Origin: Paenibacillus sp. JJ-223
Lineage (GTDB): Bacteria > Bacillota > Bacilli > Paenibacillales > Paenibacillaceae
Direction: 5' to 3'
Length of the DNA stretch: 64,000 bases
Assembly (NCBI RefSeq): GCF_927798175.1
Contig: NZ_CAKMMP010000001.1
Span: 372,001 to 436,000 of the forward strand
Shown here: positions 1 through 8,033 of the stretch, piece after piece
Numbering within the stretch: the first letter of the stretch is position 1
How the letters are laid out: the number at the start of each line of letters is the position of its first letter
Notes under the pieces: generated by a model
What the model was told of the DNA's origin: nothing
Databases searched by the model: none
What the model saw: only the letters and a program-made list of their open reading frames with translations
Program-made: the position numbers and the translations under genes

Positions 1-405
1 TTCTTTCTTTGTTTCCTGCTGCAGGTGATCCATCAATGAATTGATGGTAGTTGCGACGTTGTCCAATTCATGAAACCCCAGATGAGGAATCCTATAACTT
101 AAATTTTCTCCATTAAACATCAGTAACGCCTTTTCCAATACGATCATTTTTTTCGCAATGGGTAGTGTCAATAAACTGAATGTTATTACAAACAGTACGG
201 TAAAAAACATCGGAATGAGATTGGCTGCCATAAAATGAGGAGTGGGGCCTTCCATTAAGTATGAAAAATGGGCAAGATAACAGGTGAGATAATAAGAGGA
301 AAAGCATGTGAAGAAAAATGCAATCAACAAACGGTTACCCAGATAAATTAATATTTTTACATAGATATTGGTTATTCTAAAGGATGTTGAACGATTTTCA
401 TTCAT
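1..405 (-). CDS. Sensor histidine kinase, N-terminal part (runs off left edge)
   Basis: The reading frame starts at an ATG at 405 (MNENRS...) and stays open to the window edge, giving 135 codons of a longer protein. Two hydrophobic segments (about residues 16-45 and 62-82) flank a short extracytoplasmic loop, and the second is followed by a HAMP-like linker (about 83-130, with IPHLGFHELDNVATTINSLM), the usual N-terminal layout of membrane sensor kinases. The kinase core itself lies outside the window, so a methyl-accepting or other HAMP protein is not excluded. A GGAG-like ribosome site precedes the start. No partner gene is visible here. Confidence 0.6.
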   Translation of the reverse strand, partial: MNENRSTSFRITNIYVKILIYLGNRLLIAFFFTCFSSYYLTCYLAHFSYLMEGPTPHFMAANLIPMFFTVLFVITFSLLTLPIAKKMIVLEKALLMFNGENLSYRIPHLGFHELDNVATTINSLMDHLQQETKKE

Positions 406-552
406 GATTGGCGATCACTCCGTCATTTATTAGAGCCATCATAATCATAAATCCTGAAGAATATCATAGGGGATTTCTAAAGAAACTCTGAAGAGAGTCA
501 TAGGAGAGGTGGATATTTTGGGTAATGTCGGTTGTCATGATCTGCTATAGGA

Positions 553-585
553 AACAAGCGTTTCTCCATGCGAGAAACGCTTGTT
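553..585 (-). terminator. Hairpin terminator after the 606-2054 gene
   Basis: A perfect 14-bp inverted repeat (AACAAGCGTTTCTC, loop CATGC, GAGAAACGCTTGTT) lies just past the stop of the leftward hydrolase gene. The T-run on the minus strand is short, so termination may be imperfect. Confidence 0.65.
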
Positions 586-605
586 GAAGATAAGCCGGCT
601 GTCCT

Positions 606-2054
606 TTACCGACCAGGCTGTTCTAAATGGATTTGGGGATACCTGTCGGAGATGTCGCTCATCTTTGGTTCGCCTGTACCCTTGACATATTGGTCAAAAA
701 AAGCAAGACTCACTTCGTTGATGATTTGATGAACCTCGCGCGGTTGGGCTTTTTTAGCTGACAGCAGCGGGGAGAAGAGGTGAAAATCCGTAAAACTCAT
801 ATGGGACGTCTTTGGGATCGTCATCGTATACCCTCCGTTTTTCAAAGCAAGGTTGCGACGTTCCGCGGATTCCTCCCAAAATGACTCGTAGTATGCTTTT
901 GATTTCCCGCTCTGGGCAACGGCTTTGTCCAATGAGTTTTCGAACACGGTTCGATCGATACTCTGTTCCCCGTTCATTTGCAGATAAGGCTTCGCGAAAC
1001 CATCATCAGGAGGCGGATCGCCATAAAGCGTGCCATCCATATTCATGGCTGCCCGGATACGTGAGTCCTTCATGAGCATTTGTGCTGCGGTCGCGCCTCC
1101 GTAAGAGTGCCCAAACATTCCGATACGTGTCAGGTCAATATGATCTTTAAACTCCGGTTGAGCGTTCAGTTGTTCAAGCTGGTCTAATACAAAAGTCACG
1201 TCATCAACCCAGAGAGTGATATGGCTTCCAAGTTCACTGAAACCACTCAAATTATTTTTCTTCAACAAAATTTCTCTTCCGTCGGGATAAACGGTCGCTG
1301 CTGCATCGTATGCATGATCGATGCCAACCACGATATAACCATGACTGGCTAATTCTTCGACCTGAAAGGTATTTTGATTACGAAAGCCGGTCAGCCCATG
1401 AGAAAAAATCAAAACAGGATACTGCTTTTGGTCATTGGACAAGGAGGCATTCGTAAACGAGTGCGAATCGATCAGGCTGAGGTGATCAAGTGTCCACGAT
1501 GGAAACGAAAGGGCTTTTTCAAGACCCTTGGTTACAGCTTTCACATGACGGATATAGGGTTCAACCGGTTTGGATTCCGTGGTGTCCGCAGGATACCATA
1601 ACTGAACCATCAGTTCCCGATATGCGTTGGGTTCTGATGCGTTTTCTTCCTTCCGGTCCAAGTCCGTCCAATGCAATACGGTCGTTCCAACCTGATAAGG
1701 CCCGGTCGGTTTTTCAAAGGTAAACACAGGCATCAGGAATGTAGGAGCGACCATTATCCCTAAAAGGAAAAGAGACATGATCGTCCAAAGCGATGTTTTC
1801 CATCCGATCTTTCTGCGATCCGTTCGTTCCTTCTTTTTCCGAGTTATACTTAAAAACAGAATCATAGCTATTACTGTTATGTATGCAGGAACCATCTGCC
1901 ATCGGTATCCATCCAGCACGAATTGTAAAATCGTAGTGATCAACAGCAAGGCAATTGCAAAAAGCCTGGGCATTTCAAAAAAACGTGGTTTCCATATGAA
2001 TAGATTAGCAAGGATGAAAATTAGCAATACAAGTACGATGTCGAATAATCTCAA
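606..2054 (-). CDS. Membrane-anchored alpha/beta hydrolase (PAF-acetylhydrolase/dienelactone-hydrolase-like)
   Basis: This is a 482-aa protein with a TTG start at 2054, preceded by GGGAGG at 9-nt spacing. The first ~115 residues hold about four hydrophobic segments, so the enzyme domain is probably held at the outer membrane face. The hydrolase domain carries the oxyanion region FSHGLTGFRNQ (about 217-227), the nucleophile elbow GHSYGG with Ser317, an Asp in MNMDGT and a His in the C-terminal TSHMSFTDF segment, which together form a plausible Ser-Asp-His triad. The arrangement matches platelet-activating-factor acetylhydrolase-like esterases. The substrate cannot be told from sequence. It is monocistronic, with a hairpin at 553-585. 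Confidence 0.75.
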   Translation of the reverse strand: MRLFDIVLVLLIFILANLFIWKPRFFEMPRLFAIALLLITTILQFVLDGYRWQMVPAYITVIAMILFLSITRKKKERTDRRKIGWKTSLWTIMSLFLLGIMVAPTFLMPVFTFEKPTGPYQVGTTVLHWTDLDRKEENASEPNAYRELMVQLWYPADTTESKPVEPYIRHVKAVTKGLEKALSFPSWTLDHLSLIDSHSFTNASLSNDQKQYPVLIFSHGLTGFRNQNTFQVEELASHGYIVVGIDHAYDAAATVYPDGREILLKKNNLSGFSELGSHITLWVDDVTFVLDQLEQLNAQPEFKDHIDLTRIGMFGHSYGGATAAQMLMKDSRIRAAMNMDGTLYGDPPPDDGFAKPYLQMNGEQSIDRTVFENSLDKAVAQSGKSKAYYESFWEESAERRNLALKNGGYTMTIPKTSHMSFTDFHLFSPLLSAKKAQPREVHQIINEVSLAFFDQYVKGTGEPKMSDISDRYPQIHLEQPGR

Positions 2055-2336
2055 AGTTTAAATCCTCCCAGTAAATTCATTTGTAGTCACAACAGTCCTT
2101 GAAGTATGGTTTGTACATGGACGTTCCCTTCTTTCTGTAAAATTTTCAACCGAAAAGGCTTTTCTCCCTATAGACGGCGACTTACTTGGAAACTATTTGG
2201 TTTTTTATAAAACTATATAGTAACACACGAATATCTTATCGATTTGAAGGAATGATGTCAAATGAAGCGAACAAGATGGAGCATCGGCGGAACATTTCAA
2301 ATGTATATTTCGTTGGAAGATCAAGGGGGGCGTACG

Positions 2337-2762
2337 ATGAAGAAATATTCGTTTTTCACCTTCATGTTTGCTTTATTAACGGCCTTGTTTCTAAGCAGCT
2401 GTCAAAGTGCTAATACGCCTAACCAGGCGGGAGCAAGTAAAGAACCAAAGGAATTAGAAACCTTTTTTTCCGGCGATATGACACAGGTTGATTCTATCGA
2501 AATCATGAGTGGCAGTGATGGTACCAAAAAAACGACTACAGATCAAGCGCTCATTCAGAAATGGATTGAAAAGGTGCGCCATATAAACATCGTCCTTGAT
2601 CCGGATCAGGAAGATGCAGCAGGGGTTTTGTTCCATGTTACGCTGTTTAAGCAGGGGAACGAAGTGTTCTATATGACGCCTACCGATATGAATCATCAGC
2701 GGATGAAACCGCAGTCGGAATTGGCAGACCGAATGGCAGAGCTTTTCAATGCGATAGAATGA
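2337..2762 (+). CDS. Small secreted lipoprotein, unknown function
   Basis: This is a 141-aa protein. I start it at the ATG at 2337 because a GGGGGG ribosome site sits right before it and the following residues (MKKYSFFTFMF...LFLSSC) form a lipoprotein signal peptide with the lipobox LSSC. An upstream in-frame ATG at 2262 would bury that signal. The mature part is hydrophilic, with an FFSGDMTQVDSIEI segment and no motif I recognise. It is probably attached to the outer face of the membrane. Confidence 0.7.
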   Translation: MKKYSFFTFMFALLTALFLSSCQSANTPNQAGASKEPKELETFFSGDMTQVDSIEIMSGSDGTKKTTTDQALIQKWIEKVRHINIVLDPDQEDAAGVLFHVTLFKQGNEVFYMTPTDMNHQRMKPQSELADRMAELFNAIE

Positions 2763-3092
2763 GCTTGTTTTACAGCATAACCGAGCCGTGTGCTAACATG
2801 ACCCTTCTGGACTTCGGGTACTTTAAGGGCGGGGGCTTATAAAAAGCGGATAGGCTGTACACTGTATTGGATATAAAGACGCTTTAATGAAGAGATCAGT
2901 AGAAAGGACAAATAGAGTATCTGTATTAATTACCGCCCGATGTCTTGCACCAATATTGATCTTATTTTAGTCGAACACAAGAAATGTAAGTGATTTTTAT
3001 TACTGTTTATTTAATGAAGTTACTGGATAATTTATCTTGCAAATACAATTTGATGATATCAATTCATTAGCTAATTGAAGGGAGGTGGAAGT
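2763..3092. other. AT-rich intergenic region upstream of the RiPP precursor
   Basis: No open reading frame with a ribosome site was found here. It must contain the promoter of the RiPP operon, but I could not single out a convincing -35/-10 pair. The last 150 bases are markedly AT-rich compared with the region to the left. Confidence 0.5.
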
Positions 3093-3251
3093 ATGCTTAA
3101 ACAAATCAATAAGGGATTTACCAAGGGTTCCGATGACTCAAAGATATGTTGGACATGTGATACAAAGGATTATTGTGTAAAATGTGATGCACTTGATTGG
3201 GGATGTTCAGGTGGATATGAAACCTGCATTACCAGAGATTCTGATGGTTAG
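3093..3251 (+). CDS. papA-like: Ranthipeptide precursor, freyrasin (PapA)-like
   Basis: This 52-codon gene has an excellent ribosome site (GGGAGGTGG, 3081-3089) and lies directly upstream of a radical SAM maturase. The peptide begins MLKQINKGF and has a Cys-rich second half with six Cys at 19, 22, 28, 31, 38 and 45. Five of the six have an Asp exactly four residues on (C19/D23, C22/D26, C28/D32, C31/D35, C45/D49). That is the CX3D pattern of freyrasin, in which the maturase PapB joins the Cys sulfur to the beta carbon of Asp. The exception is C38, which has Tyr at +4 and Glu at +5. The CX3D pattern and neighbours are seen directly; the thioether product is inferred from the family. A metal-binding or disulfide peptide is the alternative. 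Confidence 0.85.
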   Translation: MLKQINKGFTKGSDDSKICWTCDTKDYCVKCDALDWGCSGGYETCITRDSDG

Positions 3252-3256
3252 ATGTT

Positions 3257-3285
3257 GAGAAGTGAAAGTGTTACATACACTTCTC
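3257..3285 (+). promoter_or_regulatory. Intercistronic hairpin 1 after the precursor gene
   Basis: GAGAAGTG and CACTTCTC form an 8-bp stem immediately after the precursor stop codon. It has no T-run, so it may stabilise the 3' end of the precursor mRNA rather than terminate it. Confidence 0.5.
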
Positions 3286-3290
3286 ATTTG

Positions 3291-3324
3291 AAACCCAGGT
3301 TTTCTATGGAGATCTGGGTTTTTT
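3291..3324 (+). terminator. Attenuating terminator between precursor and maturase
   Basis: AAACCCAG pairs with CTGGGTTT and is followed by a T-run (3319-3324). It sits between the peptide gene and the radical SAM gene, so partial termination would give more peptide than enzyme transcript, as is common in RiPP operons. Confidence 0.65.
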
Positions 3325-3377
3325 CTAGCCTTATTTTATCAAGAATAACTATCAGCACATAGATTGGAGCAAAGTAA

Positions 3378-4757
3378 ATGAACGAACTCACAAATATTTG
3401 GGAAAAACGTATTAGACCAGCAGATGTTTTGCTTCTAGAACATAATTCAAATAGCTACGCATATGTTCCAGGGAGAAATGCACTTTATGAAATTGATAGC
3501 AACTTAGAGATGATCCTCAGGTCAGACAATGAAATAGTATCAGTGATATATGATAACTTACCTTTGCCATTAGAGAAAGGAGAATTTCTCGATGTTATTC
3601 ATTCTCTTATCGAGAATGAAATGATTAATCAGGAAAGAAAGACGAAAGAAATTGAGACAGCCCATTTTCGATCAATAAGCGCTCTAACACTTATGATGGT
3701 ACAAGAATGCAATCTAAAGTGTACCTACTGTTATGCTGGAGATGGCGAATACAATGAAAAAGGAAAAATGAATTTTGAAACTGCAAAAAGATCTGTGGAT
3801 TTTTTAATTCAGAATTCAGGCGATATCGAAGAATTGACTCTTGTTTTCTTTGGTGGCGAACCTTTATTAAATTTCGAAACAATTGAACAAGTTGTATATT
3901 ATGCTAATAAACTAGCCGAGACGCATCATAAGAAAATTAAATATAGTATGACTTGTAATGGAACCCTCATTACTCCGAAAATCATTGAATTCATTCGGGC
4001 TCATGATATGTATGTTCAAATTAGTGTTGATGGCCAGAAGGCAGCTCATGATCAGAATAGATTTTATGGTAACAAAAAAGGTAGTTACGAGATAATCATG
4101 AATCGTACGGAAGAGCTACGGAACAAAAATCAATTAGGGGTTCGCTCCACACTTACTCCAGATAATACGAACTATACAGAAATATACCAGCACTTATTTT
4201 CTTTGAATTTTCGAAGTGCTTTTTTAGCACCAGCTATGCAAATGTTTAACAGTGAGAGTTTTGAAGAATTGGGTGTAGAATATGAGATCCTCACTCAGTA
4301 TTTTTTAGAACTGATAGAAGAGAGAGAATATGGTAAGGCTAAAAAGATAAATAATATAATGAAATATTTACAGAGATTACATAGTGGTTTCGAGTCGACC
4401 TATTCATGTGGTGCGGAGGTTAACTTTTTTGCTGTTGATATCCATGGTGATCTTTACCCGTGTCATCGCTTCGTTAACAATAAAAATTACAAACAGGGTA
4501 ACATATACTCTGAAATTGATCATTATAAGAAAAAAGACTTTCTCCTAGAAGCACATACATCAAATCGAAAAAACTGCAATTATTGTTGGGCTAGAAATTT
4601 GTGTGGTGGTGGGTGTCATCATGAGAACTATGAGTTAACAGGAGCTGTAACATCACCACCGGTGGACTATTGTAAGCTTACAAAAACACAACTAAACTCC
4701 ATTTTTCATCTTTACTTAACTTTGACAGAAGAAGAAAAAGAGATATTGCTAGGTTAA
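3378..4757 (+). CDS. papB-like: Radical SAM/SPASM thioether maturase, PapB-like
   Basis: This is a 459-aa enzyme expected to form the Cys-to-Asp/Glu thioether links in the adjacent peptide. The N-terminal ~20-90 residues resemble a PqqD-like RiPP recognition element. The radical SAM motif CNLKCTYCY gives the cluster-binding C111, C115 and C118, and FFGGEP (about 158-162) is the usual SAM-contact segment. The C-terminal SPASM region has all seven cysteines in canonical spacing: C344, then G357-X4-C362, then C400-X2-C403-X5-C409-X3-C413, then C432, enough for two auxiliary Fe-S clusters. The ribosome site GGAG is 8 nt before the ATG. It is clearly more AT-rich than genes further along the window, which suggests the cluster was acquired. 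I am sure of the family; that it is a ranthipeptide rather than sactipeptide maturase rests on the peptide's CX3D pattern. Confidence 0.88.
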   Translation: MNELTNIWEKRIRPADVLLLEHNSNSYAYVPGRNALYEIDSNLEMILRSDNEIVSVIYDNLPLPLEKGEFLDVIHSLIENEMINQERKTKEIETAHFRSISALTLMMVQECNLKCTYCYAGDGEYNEKGKMNFETAKRSVDFLIQNSGDIEELTLVFFGGEPLLNFETIEQVVYYANKLAETHHKKIKYSMTCNGTLITPKIIEFIRAHDMYVQISVDGQKAAHDQNRFYGNKKGSYEIIMNRTEELRNKNQLGVRSTLTPDNTNYTEIYQHLFSLNFRSAFLAPAMQMFNSESFEELGVEYEILTQYFLELIEEREYGKAKKINNIMKYLQRLHSGFESTYSCGAEVNFFAVDIHGDLYPCHRFVNNKNYKQGNIYSEIDHYKKKDFLLEAHTSNRKNCNYCWARNLCGGGCHHENYELTGAVTSPPVDYCKLTKTQLNSIFHLYLTLTEEEKEILLG

Positions 4758-4790
4758 CTTTTAAAAGGGTATTTCTAAGGAGATTTAATT

Positions 4791-6437
4791 ATGAAAGGTC
4801 TTGCTTTTATATATAAAAGATTGCTCCCTTATAATCGTGAGATTGTGACAATTTTATTATTCATGGGGCTGCCTCTGTGCTTTGGAATAATGCAACCTAT
4901 CCTTTTTGGAAAATTCGTTGATTCTATAAGCTCTAACCAGTTTAAGGATGCTTATTTTATCGTTTTTTTGATTTTTATGTTTTGTTTGATGAATCTTCTT
5001 TTTAACCTGGTATGCAAATATAAGGTGACGAGTATCTCTTATAAAATTCAATTCAGTTTAAAGACGGATCTAATTAAACGTATCTTCTCTCTTCCTATGA
5101 ACATCTTCGAATCGCTCCCCAAGGGAGAGCTGATTAACAAAATTGAAAATGATACAAAAGCTTTCTCAATTGCCGTAACTGACTTAGCTAAGTTTTTTGT
5201 AGATAGTATCAGTTTCATTGTCATTATTAGTATACTCATTAAAATCAATCTGAAACTTTCGTTAATTTTAGCTCTTATTGGGCCGATATTACTTATATCA
5301 TTCTTGGTATTTGGGAAAAAAATAAAATTTCTGGACGGGAATGTTAAACGAAAATTAGATAGTTATCTTAATTTGTTGAATGAGATCTTGGAGAAATTCA
5401 CGCTATTTAGAGTTTTTCATGCAGAAGGTGCGATCTTTCGAAAGTTTGAAGGGGAATTGAGTAGTTATCAATCATCATCACTAAACAAGAACAGGATAAC
5501 CATTCTTTCTAGTGGTACAGTAGAAGGCCTAAACTTTATTTCATATATAGCAATTCTCTTGGGTGGACTTTATTATGTTAAAAATCACAATCTAACTCTT
5601 GGCGAACTTGTAGCATTCACCACGTACTCCAGCAATTTCAATTACTCTCTGTTAAGGTTTTCTCAATTTAACGTTCTGCTACAGGAAACCGTGGTCTCTA
5701 TAAATAGAATGGACAATATTCCCGCTGCAGCAATAAGAAGAAACGAGGAGAGAAGTATACATGATCCCAAAATCCTGAATAGTTTTACTGGAACTGTTAT
5801 GGAAATATCAAAGCTCTCCTATAGGTATGCTGATGTCGGTATTAGGTGTATTAATGAATTAACCGTGTCTGTTGCTCGATCAAAAATCCTTCAAATTACT
5901 GGAGCGAACGGGAGCGGTAAATCAACCTTGTTAAAGATTTTAGCAGGTTTACTTGAGAACTATACAGGTGAGATTCGTTATAAAGGATCAGATATTAATG
6001 ATATCCCACGTTCTATATATTGTAATGAGGTATGTTTCGTTACTCAAGAACCTCAAGTCATTTCTGGCTCAATCCGGGAGAATCTTTTACTGGGGAACGC
6101 TAAAGCAACTTCGGGAGAACTACGAAAGGTGTGTGAAATGGTTGGTATTGCTTCGTTTATTGATTCATTAGATCAAAATTATAATACTTTAATCGGTATT
6201 AATGGAATTGAACTATCTGTGGGTCAAAAACAAAAGTTATCCATGGCTAGAGGATTACTAGCAGATGCAGAATTATATCTGTTTGATGAAGTTACTTCTG
6301 CACTAGATATAAAGCATAAACAAACATTTTTTAAATTGATGCACTCTTTAAAAGAGAATAATAAGGCGATTATTATCATCTCTCATGATCCAACTCCGCC
6401 TGGCTTAGTTGATGAACAAATTGAATTATGTATCTAA
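4791..6437 (+). CDS. ABC exporter, membrane domain fused to ATPase
   Basis: This 548-aa half-transporter probably exports the modified peptide. About six membrane segments lie in residues 15-300. The ATPase domain follows, with Walker A GANGSGKST, signature LSVGQKQKLSMAR, Walker B LYLFDEVTSALD and the switch His in ISHD. There is no N-terminal C39 peptidase domain, and the precursor has no obvious double-Gly leader end, so leader removal must come from another protease. The ribosome site AAGGAG lies 8 nt before the start and the gene follows the maturase by 33 nt, so they are probably one operon. It would work as a homodimer. Confidence 0.85.
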   Translation: MKGLAFIYKRLLPYNREIVTILLFMGLPLCFGIMQPILFGKFVDSISSNQFKDAYFIVFLIFMFCLMNLLFNLVCKYKVTSISYKIQFSLKTDLIKRIFSLPMNIFESLPKGELINKIENDTKAFSIAVTDLAKFFVDSISFIVIISILIKINLKLSLILALIGPILLISFLVFGKKIKFLDGNVKRKLDSYLNLLNEILEKFTLFRVFHAEGAIFRKFEGELSSYQSSSLNKNRITILSSGTVEGLNFISYIAILLGGLYYVKNHNLTLGELVAFTTYSSNFNYSLLRFSQFNVLLQETVVSINRMDNIPAAAIRRNEERSIHDPKILNSFTGTVMEISKLSYRYADVGIRCINELTVSVARSKILQITGANGSGKSTLLKILAGLLENYTGEIRYKGSDINDIPRSIYCNEVCFVTQEPQVISGSIRENLLLGNAKATSGELRKVCEMVGIASFIDSLDQNYNTLIGINGIELSVGQKQKLSMARGLLADAELYLFDEVTSALDIKHKQTFFKLMHSLKENNKAIIIISHDPTPPGLVDEQIELCI

Positions 6438-6482
6438 GGACTGGGGATGTCAAAATAAAAATAAGGTAGCAGGTGATAATAT

Positions 6483-7343
6483 ATGAAACTGAGCGTTAAA
6501 AATCTTTCTAAACATTACGATAAGCCCATTCTTCAGAATGTGTCTTTTGAAATGAATACGGGAATACTTGGTTTGTTAGGCGAAAATGGAGCTGGAAAAA
6601 CGACATTGCTCGAAATCATCTCCACGCTGATTGCTCCCCATACAGGTCAAGTAGACTATGAAGGCATGGATGTCAGTCAGGATTTATATGCGATCCGAAA
6701 ACAGATTGGCTACTTGCCGCAGAAATTTGATTTTTTTCCCCATTTAACCGTGCAGGAGATTCTTGAATATGTTTGTCGTTTGAAAAATATTCACGGCAAG
6801 CAGCGGATAGCAGAAATTGAAGAAAAGCTCGAGCAGGTTGGTTTGCTGGTACATAGGAACAAAAAATTCATTGCTTTGTCTGGAGGGATGAAGCAGCGCT
6901 TAGGTATTGCCCAAGCCATCGTTGGCAACCCCAGGTTGCTTTTGGTTGATGAACCCACCGTGGGACTTGATCCTCATGAGCGTGTGTCGTTTAGACAGCT
7001 GCTAACCACTCTTTCTACAGACCGATCTATTATTATTTCCACCCATATTGTCGAAGATATTGCACTTACAACAGATTTGGTTCTTGTACTGCACCAAGGG
7101 ATTGTGAACTATTTTGGAGATATCCCTGCTTTCATCAAATCGGTGGAGGGAAAGGTGTGGCTTTACAGCGGAGAGAATGTGACGGAGAAGCTTCAAGAGC
7201 AAGGTGCACTCATCATCTCAACACAGGTCACTGCAAGTGGTGTACATGTTCGCTATCTATCGGATACCCCATTGGAAGGCAGCCTGTTAGTAGAGCCTAC
7301 TTTGGAGCACGCCTATATTTATACGAATAGAAAGAAGGTATAA
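6483..7343 (+). CDS. ABC transporter ATP-binding protein
   Basis: This 286-aa stand-alone ATPase has Walker A GENGAGKTT, signature LSGGMKQRLGIAQ and Walker B LLLVDEPTVGLD. The C-terminal ~70 residues form an extra domain of the kind seen in ABC-2 efflux ATPases. It is followed at once by two membrane proteins (7347-8033 and 8030-9160), making a three-gene ABC unit like those that give producers self-protection next to bacteriocin genes. Base composition is somewhat less AT-rich than in the four genes before it, so it may have joined the cluster separately. The role in immunity is inferred from position only. Confidence 0.82.
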   Translation: MKLSVKNLSKHYDKPILQNVSFEMNTGILGLLGENGAGKTTLLEIISTLIAPHTGQVDYEGMDVSQDLYAIRKQIGYLPQKFDFFPHLTVQEILEYVCRLKNIHGKQRIAEIEEKLEQVGLLVHRNKKFIALSGGMKQRLGIAQAIVGNPRLLLVDEPTVGLDPHERVSFRQLLTTLSTDRSIIISTHIVEDIALTTDLVLVLHQGIVNYFGDIPAFIKSVEGKVWLYSGENVTEKLQEQGALIISTQVTASGVHVRYLSDTPLEGSLLVEPTLEHAYIYTNRKKV

Positions 7344-7346
7344 CCA

Positions 7347-8033
7347 TTGCATGAATTTATGGTACAGCTTCATTTTTCGTTTAAATCATTGTTAAAACAT
7401 CGATTGCTGCTCATCACTGTTTTTTTGCTCACAACGATCATCCCGCTTGTTCTGGCACAAATGAGCGGAGAGACCCGCTTTGAAAATCGTTGGCTTTCCA
7501 TGCTTCAGCTCCAAATGATTATTGTGACACCTCTGGTTCCTGTTCTCGTCAATGCTGTTTGGGGCGGAAAACTTAGAGACTTCGAACTGAAAACGATCCT
7601 GTTTTATCTAATTATCCCTTCCAATTATTTAATCTCCAAGCTTGCAGCTGTTGGGGCCGGAATAAGCATGATCTTGATACTGATTGATTCTATTTATTGG
7701 TTTGCATTATCCAATCAAGGTCCTAGTCTCTTATGGTTAGTCACACTCTTGCAAATCATCTTAACCGTATCCTTTGTGGTCTCGTTAACTGGACTGTGCT
7801 CTCTTATTTTTAAAAGGACGATTTACAGTACCATTTTCGTTTTTATTTACCTGATGATCAGTATTCAATATGTCCACCAACCGATGTTTGCGATCTGGTT
7901 TAATCCAGATTATGTATCGGAAATGATTCTAGAGCCGAATTTTATGCTTCAACGGTACGTCTTGGTTTTATGGATAGTGCTCATGCTTTTGATCAGCTCC
8001 ATGTTGTTCAGAAAGCAGGTTGTACGCACATGA
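7347..8033 (+). CDS. ABC-2-type permease subunit
   Basis: This 228-aa, very hydrophobic protein has about six membrane helices and no soluble domain. The TTG at 7347 is chosen as start because AGAAGG precedes it at good spacing and it lies 3 nt after the ATPase stop; an ATG four codons later is the alternative. It is the membrane partner of the ATPase just upstream. No close family is recognised beyond general ABC-2 permeases. Confidence 0.72.
   Translation: MHEFMVQLHFSFKSLLKHRLLLITVFLLTTIIPLVLAQMSGETRFENRWLSMLQLQMIIVTPLVPVLVNAVWGGKLRDFELKTILFYLIIPSNYLISKLAAVGAGISMILILIDSIYWFALSNQGPSLLWLVTLLQIILTVSFVVSLTGLCSLIFKRTIYSTIFVFIYLMISIQYVHQPMFAIWFNPDYVSEMILEPNFMLQRYVLVLWIVLMLLISSMLFRKQVVRT

Noticed and set aside
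3093..3251. SCIFF-type (six Cys in forty-five) or sactipeptide precursor
   Set aside because: The peptide does have six Cys, but the regular Cys-X3-Asp spacing fits the freyrasin type better than SCIFF CxxxC patterns or sactipeptide alpha-carbon acceptors.
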